This document shows, piece after piece, positions 42,017-51,451 of a stretch of DNA of 64,000 bases. Where the stretch lies: contig JBBQGM010000010.1 in NCBI GenBank assembly GCA_038322995.1, positions 1-64,000 on the forward strand. Direction: 5' to 3'. Made by a program: the position numbers and the translations under genes. Within the stretch, counting starts at the first letter, position 1; every line of letters starts with the position of its first letter. This stretch comes from QHXQ01 sp038322995. GTDB lineage: Bacteria > Acidobacteriota > Blastocatellia > Pyrinomonadales > Pyrinomonadaceae. The notes under the pieces are model-generated. The model searched no databases and was not told where the DNA came from. It saw only the letters and a list, made by a program, of their open reading frames with translations.

Positions 42017-44320
42017 ATGGCAAACATTGTGAAGTCTAAACCGGCGTTTTTCATCACCGCGTTCATCGTGATGTGTTTCACTTTTAATCTAGGTGGGGCC
42101 CTGAAGGCTATGGGGCAAGAGCCGATTGATGAGGTCGATCCGATGATTGGCACCACCGGCCCGAGTGTCTATGACTACGGTGGGATGATTCCGGGTGTCA
42201 CTACGCCCTTTGGCATGACGCACTGGACGGCCATGACCCGCGAGAACAAAATCAGCGTCTATTCATACAACCACAAAGACACGACGATACAGGGTTTTCT
42301 GGGCACGCATCAGCCCGCGATCTGGATGGGCGACTACGGTTATGTGAGCTTGATGCCCTCCATTGGCGAGTTGCAGACCGCGCGGAAATTGCCCTACCGG
42401 CATCAAGGTGAAGTATCTGCGCCTAACTACTACGCCGTCCAAATGGATGACGGGGGCCGACCGCTCAAAGCCGAGTTGACGGCGACGACCCGGGCCGGCT
42501 TTTTGAAATTCACTTTTCCCGCCGCCCAAACTGCCCATATCGCCGTGACGGCCAGCCGCTCCAAACAATTCTCAGGCTTTGTCGAGATCAATCCGCAGCA
42601 GCAGGAGATCACCGGCTACAACGCTGATCGGATGTCCACTGAGCTAGGGCCGCCGTTGCCCAACTTCAAAGGCTACTTTGTGATTCAGTTCAGCAAACCT
42701 TTCGCGTCCTCCGGCACATGGACAGATGACAACATTCAACAGGGGAGCAAGCAACAGAGCGGCCATCAGATCGGTGGTTACGCGACCTTCAGCACGACAG
42801 CAGGTGAAGTGATCGCGGTCAAGATCGGCACGTCGTTTATTAGCATTGACCAGGCACGTGATAATTTGCATAGAGAGATTCCCGATTGGGATTTCAACCG
42901 CGTGAAAACGGCCGGCCGACAGGTCTGGAATGAGGCGCTCGGCAAGATCAAAATTCAAGGCGGCACAAAAGATGAGCGCGTTAACTTTTATACGGCGATG
43001 TATCACACGCTGTTATTCCCCCGCATCTTCTCGGAGTATGGCCGTTACTACAGCGCCTTTGATGACCGGGTACACAACGGCGTCTCGTACAACGACTATT
43101 CGCTCTGGGACACCTTCAGAGCGGAACACCCGCTGCTGATCTTGACCCAACCAGACAAAGTCCCGGACATGATTACCTCGCTCCTGCAAATGTACGATGA
43201 GGGTGGCTGGCTGCCGAAGTGGCCCAATCCGACGTATAGCAATATCATGATCGGCACACACGCCGACAGCGTCATCGCGGATGCCTATGTCAAAGGCATC
43301 CGCGGCTTCGATCTCAAGAAAGCCTACGCGGCGACGTACAAAGATGCCATGACGCCGCCCGACGGCGATGCTCCTAACAGGTGGCTTGATCGCGCGCCCT
43401 GGACAGCGTTTGAAGCCAGAGGCGGGCTGACATGGTACAAGTCGCTCGGCTACGTGCCGCAAGATAAAACGGATGAGTCCGTCTCCCGCACGCTTGAGTT
43501 CGCCTACGACGATTTCTGCGTCGCCCAACTCGCTAAAGCTGCGGGCCGGCAGGCCGACTACGAGTTGTTGATGAACCGCAGCCGGAACTATAAAAATCTG
43601 TACGATCCGGCGTTGGGCTTCATGCGCGCGAAGAAGGCGGACGGGACTTGGGACGAAGAGAGTTGGGCTTCGCATGAAGATAGGAAGCCCGGCTTCACCG
43701 AAGGCAGTCCGTGGACGTATCTGTTCTGCGAGATGCAGGACATTCCCGGCATGATCACTTTAATGGGCGGCGCGCAGAAATTCGTCGCCAAGTTGGATGA
43801 GAATTTCTCCGGTGATCATTATCGGCACGATAACGAACCGGGACATCATTATACTTATCTCTATGACTATGCCGGCCAGCCCTGGAAGACGCAGGCGCAG
43901 GTCAGAGCGACGATGGCCTCGAAGTATCACAACGCGCCGGATGGTTTAAGCGGCAATGACGACTGCGGGCAAATGTCCGCCTGGTATATTTTCAGCGCGC
44001 TGGGTTTCTATCCGGTGACGCCGGGCAGCCCGGCATATGCCATCGGCAGCCCGCTCTTTGCCAAGGCCACGATCATATTGGATAAGCCTTACACCAAAGG
44101 GCCGTTTACGGTCATTGCGAAGAATCAATCACCAAGAAACAAGTATATTCAATCGTTGACCCTCAACGGCCGGCCGTTAACTGAGCCATTTATCCAGCAC
44201 GCTGATATTGCCAATGGCTCAACCCTCGTCTTCGTCATGGGCCCACAGCCGAATAAGAAATGGGGCGTAAGAAAGAGCGCAGCGCATGACATCATAAGTT
44301 CAGACAGAAGCACTCCCTAA
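42017..44320 (+). CDS. GH92 alpha-mannosidase
   Basis: 767 residues. Signal peptide/anchor AFFITAFIVMCFTFNLGGAL. Family GH92 (calcium-dependent exo-alpha-mannosidases): VDPMIGTTGPSVYDYGGMIPG and TPFGMTHWTAMTR at the N-terminus, YSLWDTFRAEHPLL, HDNEPGHHYTYLYDYAG with the general acid Glu, and GNDDCGQMSAWYIFSALGFY. Cleaves terminal alpha-mannose from N-glycans or mannans outside the cytoplasm. It differs from the second GH92 at 56793 (NEPGHH against NEPDFL), so linkage specificity may differ. Stands between two copies of the dispersed hairpin repeat. Confidence 0.93.
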   Translation: MANIVKSKPAFFITAFIVMCFTFNLGGALKAMGQEPIDEVDPMIGTTGPSVYDYGGMIPGVTTPFGMTHWTAMTRENKISVYSYNHKDTTIQGFLGTHQPAIWMGDYGYVSLMPSIGELQTARKLPYRHQGEVSAPNYYAVQMDDGGRPLKAELTATTRAGFLKFTFPAAQTAHIAVTASRSKQFSGFVEINPQQQEITGYNADRMSTELGPPLPNFKGYFVIQFSKPFASSGTWTDDNIQQGSKQQSGHQIGGYATFSTTAGEVIAVKIGTSFISIDQARDNLHREIPDWDFNRVKTAGRQVWNEALGKIKIQGGTKDERVNFYTAMYHTLLFPRIFSEYGRYYSAFDDRVHNGVSYNDYSLWDTFRAEHPLLILTQPDKVPDMITSLLQMYDEGGWLPKWPNPTYSNIMIGTHADSVIADAYVKGIRGFDLKKAYAATYKDAMTPPDGDAPNRWLDRAPWTAFEARGGLTWYKSLGYVPQDKTDESVSRTLEFAYDDFCVAQLAKAAGRQADYELLMNRSRNYKNLYDPALGFMRAKKADGTWDEESWASHEDRKPGFTEGSPWTYLFCEMQDIPGMITLMGGAQKFVAKLDENFSGDHYRHDNEPGHHYTYLYDYAGQPWKTQAQVRATMASKYHNAPDGLSGNDDCGQMSAWYIFSALGFYPVTPGSPAYAIGSPLFAKATIILDKPYTKGPFTVIAKNQSPRNKYIQSLTLNGRPLTEPFIQHADIANGSTLVFVMGPQPNKKWGVRKSAAHDIISSDRSTP

Positions 44321-44423
44321 CTCTTCAACCCGGATTGCGCCCCCATAGCCGCGTGTTGAGGAAGCGTCGCAGTTGGTTCAGCCTGCCTGCACCGGCGCGG
44401 AAGGCTGGCCCCAACAAAGAAAT

Positions 44424-44538
44424 GATCCACGAAAGCACACGAACCAACACGAAGCAAGACCAAAAGAGTTTCGTGCTTGTTCGTGTGCTTTCGTGGATAG
44501 TTTTTATCTCTGTGCCAAGCTCGTTAAGACTGATTTAG
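44424..44538. repeat. dispersed hairpin repeat, copy 3
   Basis: Arms 44425-44453 and 44470-44498, in the same orientation as copy 2, with the right flank (AGTTTTTATCTCTGTGCCAA, CTGATTTAG) alignable to copy 2. Left flank is shorter. It lies between GH92 and glpF. Confidence 0.78.
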
Positions 44539-44584
44539 ACAAATGGCAAGCCGGGAACGAATGCCAAATTGTGAGGGTTGCGGA

Positions 44585-45334
44585 ATGAACGTCTATCTAG
44601 CAGAAGTTATCGGCACGATGATTATGCTGATTCTCGGTGACGGCGTTGTCGCCAACGTGCTCTTAAACAAATCAAAAGGGCAGGGCAGCGGGTGGATGGT
44701 GATCACGACAGCCTGGGGGTTGGCGGTCATCATCGCCATCTTTTGCGTCGGGCGCATTAGCGGCGCGCACCTGAACCCGGCGGTCACCATCTCGCTCGCC
44801 GCGATTGGCTCGTTCCCCTGGCGGCAAGTGCCCGGCTACATCAGCGCGCAAATCATCGGCGCGTTTCTCGGCGCGGTTGTCGTCTGGGTACTCTACCATC
44901 CGCATTTTGTGGAGACGGAAGACACGGACTTAAAGCTCGCCGTCTTCTGTACCGCACCGGCGATCCGGCATCCGATCTCGAACTTCATCGCCGAAGTCAT
45001 CGGCACGGCGATTCTCCTGTTCGGCATTCTGGCCATCGCCGCGAACGCACAGAAATTAACCGCGCCGAGCGGCCTCGATCTCTCGCTGGTTTTCAGTCAG
45101 GGCATCCAACCGATTCTCGTCGGCTTTCTCGTCTGGGGCATCGGTCTTTCCCTCGGCGGCCCGACGGGCTATGCGATCAACCCGGCGCGCGATTTGGGGC
45201 CGCGACTCGCGCACGCCCTGTTGCCAATTACCGGCAAAGGGACAAGCGACTGGGGCTATGCGTGGATTCCGGTCGTCGCGCCCCTCATCGGCGGTATCAT
45301 CGGCGCGGCTCTATTCACGGTCATCGGATTCTGA
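44585..45334 (+). CDS. glpF: glycerol uptake facilitator (aquaglyceroporin)
   Basis: 249 residues from ATG 44585. MIP family with six membrane helices and two NPA half-helices: GRISGAHLNPAVTIS and TGYAINPARDLGPRL; the Asp after NPAR marks glycerol facilitators rather than water-only channels. Lets glycerol cross the cytoplasmic membrane. Glycerol kinase starts 18 bp downstream, so the pair is an operon that captures glycerol as glycerol 3-phosphate. Confidence 0.92.
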   Translation: MNVYLAEVIGTMIMLILGDGVVANVLLNKSKGQGSGWMVITTAWGLAVIIAIFCVGRISGAHLNPAVTISLAAIGSFPWRQVPGYISAQIIGAFLGAVVVWVLYHPHFVETEDTDLKLAVFCTAPAIRHPISNFIAEVIGTAILLFGILAIAANAQKLTAPSGLDLSLVFSQGIQPILVGFLVWGIGLSLGGPTGYAINPARDLGPRLAHALLPITGKGTSDWGYAWIPVVAPLIGGIIGAALFTVIGF

Positions 45335-45352
45335 CGGGGAGGTGGGCGAAAC

Positions 45353-46870
45353 ATGACTCGATACGTCGGCGCAATTGATCAGGGCACGACGAGTACGCGC
45401 TTTATGGTGTTTGACCACGCGGGGCGCGAAGTGGCGCGGCACCAACTGGAGCATACGCAAATTTTGCCACAAGCCGGTTGGGTGGAGCACGACCCCGTGG
45501 AGATATACCAACGCACCTGCGACACTATCGAAGGCGCGCTCTCCGGTGCCAACCTGACGGCGCGTGACCTCGCTGCCATCGGCATCACCAACCAACGCGA
45601 AACCACTGTCGTCTGGAATCCGAAAACGGGTGCACCGCTCTACAACGCCATCGTCTGGCAGGACACGCGCACAGATCGCATCATGCACCGGCTCGAACAA
45701 GACGGCGCAGGCGCGACGATTCGGCGCAAAGCGGGTCTGCCGCCCGCCACCTATTTTTCCGGCGGCAAGATGCAATGGATTCTCGACAACGTGGCAGGCG
45801 CACGCGCTGCCGCCGAACGAGGTGAAGCGGTCTTCGGCAACATAGATACGTGGCTCATCTGGCACTTGACCGGCGGCACGAACGGCGGCGCGCACATCAC
45901 CGATGTCACCAATGCGAGCCGCACGATGTTATTCAATCTCGCAACGCTTGATTGGGATGACGAGCTGCTCGCGCTCTTTAACATCCCGCGCCGGATGCTG
46001 CCCGCCGTGCGGCCTTCTTCGGACGCGAATTTTTACGGCATGACGAAACATGACGGAGCATTCAAAGGTGAAGTTCCTTTGTGTGCCGACTTGGGCGACC
46101 AGCAAGCTGCGACCGTCGGGCAAGTATGCTTCGCGCCCGGCGAAGCAAAGAACACTTACGGCACGGGCAACTTCATGCTGCTCAATACCGGCGAGAACAT
46201 CGTGCCCTCGCAGGCCGGCTTGCTGACCACCGTGTGCTACAAACTCGGCGACGCGCGGCCCATCTATGCGTTGGAAGGTTCGGTGGCCGTGACGGGTTCC
46301 GCCGTCCAATGGCTGCGCGACCAACTCGGCCTGATCAAACAAGCCGGCGACATCGAAGCGCTCGCCAATACCGTCGCCGATAATGGCGGCGTCTATTTCG
46401 TGCCCGCTTTTTCCGGTCTCTACGCGCCCTACTGGCGCGCCGACGCGCGCGGTTGCATCGTCGGTCTCTCGCGCTTCAACGACAAAGGTCATCTGGCGCG
46501 GGCCACGCTCGAAGCCATCTGCTATCAAACCCGCGACGTGCTCGATGCGATGGCGAAAGATTCCGGCGTCCGTTTAGAAGTCTTGAAAGTAGATGGCGGC
46601 GCGACCGGCAACGATACGTTGATGCAACTGCAAGCCGACATCTTAGGTGTGCCCGTCGTGCGGCCTGTCGTGGCCGAAACCACCGCGCTCGGCGCGGCCT
46701 ATGCGGCCGGCTTGGCCGTCGGCTATTGGCGCGATCTGGAAGAGACGCGCCACAACTGGCAAGCGGACAAGCAATGGGAGCCGCGTTGGAGCCAGGAGCA
46801 GCGAGACGTAGGTTACGCCGGCTGGCAGAAAGCTATTGCGCGCACATTGAATTGGATTGACGTTAATTGA
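45353..46870 (+). CDS. glpK: glycerol kinase
   Basis: 505 residues from ATG 45353 (GGGGAGGTGGG upstream). FGGY family: N-terminal phosphate loop YVGAIDQGTTSTRFMVFD, GWVEHDPVEIY, AIGITNQRETTVVW, DTRTDRIM, and the second domain GTGNFMLLNTG, YFVPAFSGLYAPYWR and KVDGGATGNDTLMQLQADIL. Usual family length. Phosphorylates glycerol from the adjacent channel. It converges on the PfkB gene on the other strand. Confidence 0.95.
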   Translation: MTRYVGAIDQGTTSTRFMVFDHAGREVARHQLEHTQILPQAGWVEHDPVEIYQRTCDTIEGALSGANLTARDLAAIGITNQRETTVVWNPKTGAPLYNAIVWQDTRTDRIMHRLEQDGAGATIRRKAGLPPATYFSGGKMQWILDNVAGARAAAERGEAVFGNIDTWLIWHLTGGTNGGAHITDVTNASRTMLFNLATLDWDDELLALFNIPRRMLPAVRPSSDANFYGMTKHDGAFKGEVPLCADLGDQQAATVGQVCFAPGEAKNTYGTGNFMLLNTGENIVPSQAGLLTTVCYKLGDARPIYALEGSVAVTGSAVQWLRDQLGLIKQAGDIEALANTVADNGGVYFVPAFSGLYAPYWRADARGCIVGLSRFNDKGHLARATLEAICYQTRDVLDAMAKDSGVRLEVLKVDGGATGNDTLMQLQADILGVPVVRPVVAETTALGAAYAAGLAVGYWRDLEETRHNWQADKQWEPRWSQEQRDVGYAGWQKAIARTLNWIDVN

Positions 46871-46891
46871 TGAAGGATACGCCGCCGCGAT

Positions 46892-47827
46892 TTATCCTTT
46901 CAGGAAGTCATCCAACTCCGCGCGCGTCGGCAACCCGGTGCGTGCGCCCAAAGCTCGACAGCCGAGCGCCGCGACCGCGCAGCCCAGTTTGAGGCACAAC
47001 TCAATCTCTTCACCTTGCAATAGGCCATAAAGAAAGCCCGCATGGAAGGCATCGCCTGCGCCCGTTGTATCAATGCACCCGCCGGGCACTTGAAAAGCAG
47101 GCGTCTCCAAAAAATCTCCCGCGCAGAGAACTGTTGCGCCCCGCCCGCCCTTGGTCAAGCCGACGAGCGCACAGCCATAGCGCGCTTTGATCTCGGCGAG
47201 GGCCGCGCGCTCGTCCTCGATGCCGGTCAAGAGGCGCGGGAATTCTTTCGACGAGATGAGCACATCAATCAGCGGCAAAAGCTCAGGCAGTCCGTCATAG
47301 ACGTTATCAATATCGGCGGAGACGATTGTGCCGGCGGCGCGGGCTGCGCGCGCCATCTGCGCGCAGGCCAATGGGTCGTGCGAATCTATGTGCAGCACAC
47401 GCGCTTTTCCGGCCAAGGCGACGGGCGCGGCTTGGGCCGCATAGGCCAGGCGCTCGTCGCGATCCCAGATCACGGTGCGCTCGCCGCGCTCGGCTTCGAT
47501 GATGATGTAGCCGACTTGTGTGCGTGCGCCTTCGATGACTTCCGAAAACTCAACGTCAACGCCTTCGTCCTGCAACGACTGCAAACCAAAGCGGCCGGCC
47601 GCGTCCGTGCCGAAGCGCCCGGCGTAAGCGGTGTGCATGCCCAGTCGCTGCAACGCGGCGATGGCCGATGCCGTCTGCCCACCCGCCCCTTGCTTGTACT
47701 CGCGTAACCGCACCTTCGTCTCTACGTTTGGATATGCGGGCACGACGATGAGGTGGTCAACCGCATTGACGCCAAAACCCGCCGCATCAAATTCTTTTTC
47801 CGTCGGAAGTTTGAAGGGAAACTGCAC
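46892..47827 (-). CDS. PfkB-family carbohydrate kinase
   Basis: 311 residues. Ribokinase-like: GFGVNAVDHLIVVPAYPN and KQGAGGQTASAIAALQRLG at the N-terminus (sugar-binding GG motif), and DTTGAGDAFHAGFLYGLL with the catalytic Asp near the end. Substrate could be ribose, fructose or a related sugar; it cannot be told apart by eye. Leftward single gene, convergent with glpK 22 bp away. Confidence 0.87.
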   Translation of the reverse strand: MQFPFKLPTEKEFDAAGFGVNAVDHLIVVPAYPNVETKVRLREYKQGAGGQTASAIAALQRLGMHTAYAGRFGTDAAGRFGLQSLQDEGVDVEFSEVIEGARTQVGYIIIEAERGERTVIWDRDERLAYAAQAAPVALAGKARVLHIDSHDPLACAQMARAARAAGTIVSADIDNVYDGLPELLPLIDVLISSKEFPRLLTGIEDERAALAEIKARYGCALVGLTKGGRGATVLCAGDFLETPAFQVPGGCIDTTGAGDAFHAGFLYGLLQGEEIELCLKLGCAVAALGCRALGARTGLPTRAELDDFLKG

Positions 47828-47993
47828 TAAGTCTGCTCCACAATTTAGAAAGAGGTAAACATCGAGAACCGGTTGTCTGCATCTTACCCCGAAAGCTGCT
47901 GCTTCGTTGTGTACTAATAGCTTCTACCCTGTGCGCGACGCGGCGCGCGTTGTCAGCACACTGAGTCTGCTGCCCGTTTGGGGCAGAAAACGA

Positions 47994-48029
47994 CGGCGCG
48001 GAAGTGTGTTCCGCGCCGCCAAATTTTTT
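47994..48029 (-). terminator. terminator of the TonB-dependent receptor gene
   Basis: Perfect 10-bp stem CGGCGCGGAA (47994-48003) / TTCCGCGCCG (48009-48018), loop GTGTG. Read leftward it follows the receptor stop at 48050 and leads into GTCGTTTTC; read rightward it ends in AAATTTTTT, so it can work in both directions. Confidence 0.8.
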
Positions 48030-48049
48030 ACAGCCCTGCTGCCCGGCAC

Positions 48050-51000
48050 TCAGAAATAGAGCTTGAGGGCAAACTGGATTTCGCGGGCCGGAAACGCGGT
48101 GCGCAGCGTGCCGAAGGTGCCGCCGATGGCGTTGCCGCTGGCATCGCGTGTGATGTTCGAGGCGTTTGTGTCGGGCGCGGCAAAGTTGGAATGGTTGAAG
48201 ATGTTGAAGGCTTCGGCGCGAAACTCCAGCCGCGTCGTCTCGTTGATAAGCCCGAATTGTTTTTGAATCCCTACATCCGATTGGAAGAAGGCAGGGCCGC
48301 GGACAATGTTGCGTCCGGCGCTGCCGAACGGTTGGCTACGGTCTGTGGGGATCGCCACGGCATTACGATTAAGATAGTTATCAGGCGTGCGCTGGCCCGA
48401 TGGCACGGTCAGGTTGCCGACGATGTTCGGACGATAGCTGAGTCCGAGGGTGCTAGTGACTTGGAATGCCGATGGCGCGTTGTAGGTGAGATTCCCGACC
48501 TGCCCGCTCGTCGCTGTATTGATGAGCGTGAGCCGCCAGCCGCCGAGTATCCCGTCAACGATAGGCGAGGCGTCGCGGCCAAAGTGCCGGCCTTTGCCGA
48601 ACGGCAGTTCATAGACGACGCTGGTCGTGTTGTTCACGGGTTGGTCGTAGCTCGACAGCCCGCGCTCGCTCGGCAGGTTGCGGATGTTGATGCGCGAGTT
48701 GTCACCGTTGTTAGCCTCAAGGTGGCCGGACGCATTGTCTATCGCTTTCGAGAAGGTGAACGAGTTAAGCAGATAGAGACCACCGGAGAAGCGGCGTTCG
48801 AGTTTGATTTGCAGCGCGTTATAGTTCGCTTTGCCGCCCGCGAAAGAGGACTGGATAGACGAAAAACCCGGAATCGGGCGGCGCGCCTGCAAAGAGGTGC
48901 CACCCGCTGGATCGGTCGTCGTGTTTGGACGCGCCTGATTGAAATCCCCAAGGATAATCAGATTGCGACTAATGTTGCCGACGTAGGCGACATCAATCAG
49001 GAGATTGCGGACGATCTCACGCTGGATGGAGAGGTGATAGCTCTGGACATAAGCCGTCCGTGTGTCGCGTGGTGTGTAGTTAATCTTCGCGGTCAGCGGC
49101 GTGAACCTCGAAGCATCAACAAGTCCTGCTGGATAACCGGCAGGGGTCGGGCGGAAGCAACCCAGAAAATTGTTGCCGGTGCAGATCGGATTGGTTGCCG
49201 ACGGCGCGCCCTGTGCGACAGTTGCGATGACGACTTGCGGCCCGTTTAAGGCGAGCAGGTTTTCGCCGCCGAGCCGGTTGAAGTGAACATAAGAGATGCC
49301 GTAGCCGCCGCGAATCACAGTGCTTGGCATGGGCGTGTAGGCGAAGCCGAGTCGCGGGCCGAAGTTGTTGCGGTCCGGGTCAACGAGTGCGCGGTCATAG
49401 AGCGAACCGGACTTCGCCAGGAGAATCGTATTGGTGGCCGGATCGTAGTTCGAGAGGCGGTTGTCGCGTTCGTACTGCGGCGTCGCGAAGTCGTAACGCA
49501 GCCCAAGATTAAGCGTCAACTTTGAATTCACGTTGAAGTCGTCCTGGAGATAGGCGAAGTGCATCCGCTGGCGATAGTGGGCGATGAAAGGGCTGCCCAG
49601 CGCATACTGCGAGCGCGCGCCGAAGATGAAATCGGCGACGTTATAGAGATTGTTCGACGCACTGACATTGGCGGGCCGGCTGAAATTTCCGCTGTACGTG
49701 TCTTGCCCGTATAACGGCTGAATATCCTGGACATCGGTGTTGATGGACTGATATTCGTAGCCGGTTTTGAGGCTATGACGACCGATGAGAAAAGAGTAGC
49801 TGAGGCGCGGGTCAATGACAGTCGGATTCTGAAACTGCGGGTTACTATTTTGTCGGCCCAAATCAGTGAAGCCCGAAACGGTTTGCGTGTACAAGCCGCC
49901 GGAGAGTACCGGGTCTTCTGGCAGCCCTGTGATGCCGTAGAGTTGGAGGGCGTTGGCCGTGCCGAGGCCTGGGGGCGTTTTACCGGCGAGCGTGCGCGAG
50001 ATGCCGAGCCGAAATTCGAGCACGGAATTGGAACTCAACGTATAAGTCAAACCGCCCGCCAGTTGCTGATTAACGATGCGAACGTTGGCATTGGCGGGAT
50101 TGCCCAATGGCAGCGGGATGGTCGGTGCTTCAAAGTTGTTGACCTTCCGCTCCGAGCCACGCGCGAAGATGGTCATGTGCGTATTGATTGTGTGGTCGAG
50201 CTTGAGATCACCTTTGTCATTGTAGAACTTGCTGCGCGGCAGACCCTCGAAGTTCTCGGTGATGCCCAGCACGCCCGAAGAACGGTTTGGCGCGGGCAGT
50301 TGGGCATAGACTAGTTGCGAGAACGCCGTGCGCACGTTTAGCGGGATAACGCCATCAGCATAGACGACGTTGGTGAATGGATTGCGAATCGGAATTGGCA
50401 CACCCGCCGCATTGCGGAAAATGCCTTGCCGCTGTTCGAGCGTCGGGACAGTAGCAAAGGACAGCGTTTTAGTGATGCGGCGGAAACCTTCGTAGTCTAC
50501 AAAGAAGAAGGTGCGGTCTTTGCCATTGTACAAACCGGGAATCGAGACGGGGCCGCCGAACGTGCCGCCATATTGGTTTTGAATCAGCGTGGGCTTTTGG
50601 CCGCCGCGCGGTTTGAAAAAACCGACCGCGTTGAATTTCGTGTTGCGAATGAAGTCGTAAAGCGTGCCGTGAAAGTTGTTCGTGCCGCTGCGAATCGAGG
50701 TGTTGATGATCGCGCCGCCCGCGCGCCCGTACTCGGCGCTGTAGTTATCGGTTTGCACCTTGAACTCGGCGACAGCATCCGGCGAAGCTTGCACGACCTG
50801 ATTCGAGAAGCCCTGATTGCTCGTGCCGTAAGAATTGTTGTCCACGCCGTCTAGCACGAAGTTGTTCAAAGAACTACGTAGCCCGTTGACATTAAACGAA
50901 GCATCGCGCCCGCCGGAGCTATTGTTATTGAGCACTGATTTGCGGACGCCGGGACTGAGCAGCGCCAGGTCGGCATAGGCTCGACCATTCAAAGGCAGAT

Positions 51001-51451
51001 TGACGATCTGTTCGCGCGTGATGACCTGCCCACGTTCGCTCGAAGCCGTCTCAAGCAGCGGCGTCCCCGCCGAGACGGTCACGGTTTCAGTGACCGCGCC
51101 GGCCGACATAGTTAGGTCAATACGTTGGCGGGCGTTGACAGTTGCTTCCACATTCTCGGCGACGGCGGTCGAGAAGCCTTGTGCTGCAACCGAGACTTGA
51201 TAGGTGCCGATCTTGACGCCGGTGAACTGATAATTGCCGCTCTCATCCGTCTTGACGGTGGCCACGGTGCCGGTTTGAACATTCTTCAGCGTCACGGTCG
51301 CGTTCGGCAGCAGTCCACCGTTCGTGTCGCTGACGGTGCCGAGTACGGTCGCAGTATCAAATTGTGCGTGAACGGTTGTGGCATGGCCGAGCAGCAGGAA
51401 TGTGACCAGCAGAAATCCAAATGTGCGGACGATATACGCCTGTGCCTTCAT
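48050..51451 (-). CDS. Oar-like TonB-dependent receptor
   Basis: 1133 residues, leftward, with AAGGAG before ATG 51451. Signal peptide FLLVTFLLLGHATTVHA, a carboxypeptidase-regulatory-like domain (TVLGTVSDTNGGLLPNATVT, GNYQFTGVKIGTYQVSVAAQ), plug domain (INLPLNGRAYADLALLSPG; NVNGLRSSLNNFVLDGVDN) and a long beta-barrel ending REIQFALKLYF with the terminal Phe. This class is abundant in Acidobacteriota and imports or binds large glycans or proteins at the outer membrane with TonB energy. Possible partner for the nearby mannosidases. Confidence 0.93.
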   Translation of the reverse strand: MKAQAYIVRTFGFLLVTFLLLGHATTVHAQFDTATVLGTVSDTNGGLLPNATVTLKNVQTGTVATVKTDESGNYQFTGVKIGTYQVSVAAQGFSTAVAENVEATVNARQRIDLTMSAGAVTETVTVSAGTPLLETASSERGQVITREQIVNLPLNGRAYADLALLSPGVRKSVLNNNSSGGRDASFNVNGLRSSLNNFVLDGVDNNSYGTSNQGFSNQVVQASPDAVAEFKVQTDNYSAEYGRAGGAIINTSIRSGTNNFHGTLYDFIRNTKFNAVGFFKPRGGQKPTLIQNQYGGTFGGPVSIPGLYNGKDRTFFFVDYEGFRRITKTLSFATVPTLEQRQGIFRNAAGVPIPIRNPFTNVVYADGVIPLNVRTAFSQLVYAQLPAPNRSSGVLGITENFEGLPRSKFYNDKGDLKLDHTINTHMTIFARGSERKVNNFEAPTIPLPLGNPANANVRIVNQQLAGGLTYTLSSNSVLEFRLGISRTLAGKTPPGLGTANALQLYGITGLPEDPVLSGGLYTQTVSGFTDLGRQNSNPQFQNPTVIDPRLSYSFLIGRHSLKTGYEYQSINTDVQDIQPLYGQDTYSGNFSRPANVSASNNLYNVADFIFGARSQYALGSPFIAHYRQRMHFAYLQDDFNVNSKLTLNLGLRYDFATPQYERDNRLSNYDPATNTILLAKSGSLYDRALVDPDRNNFGPRLGFAYTPMPSTVIRGGYGISYVHFNRLGGENLLALNGPQVVIATVAQGAPSATNPICTGNNFLGCFRPTPAGYPAGLVDASRFTPLTAKINYTPRDTRTAYVQSYHLSIQREIVRNLLIDVAYVGNISRNLIILGDFNQARPNTTTDPAGGTSLQARRPIPGFSSIQSSFAGGKANYNALQIKLERRFSGGLYLLNSFTFSKAIDNASGHLEANNGDNSRINIRNLPSERGLSSYDQPVNNTTSVVYELPFGKGRHFGRDASPIVDGILGGWRLTLINTATSGQVGNLTYNAPSAFQVTSTLGLSYRPNIVGNLTVPSGQRTPDNYLNRNAVAIPTDRSQPFGSAGRNIVRGPAFFQSDVGIQKQFGLINETTRLEFRAEAFNIFNHSNFAAPDTNASNITRDASGNAIGGTFGTLRTAFPAREIQFALKLYF

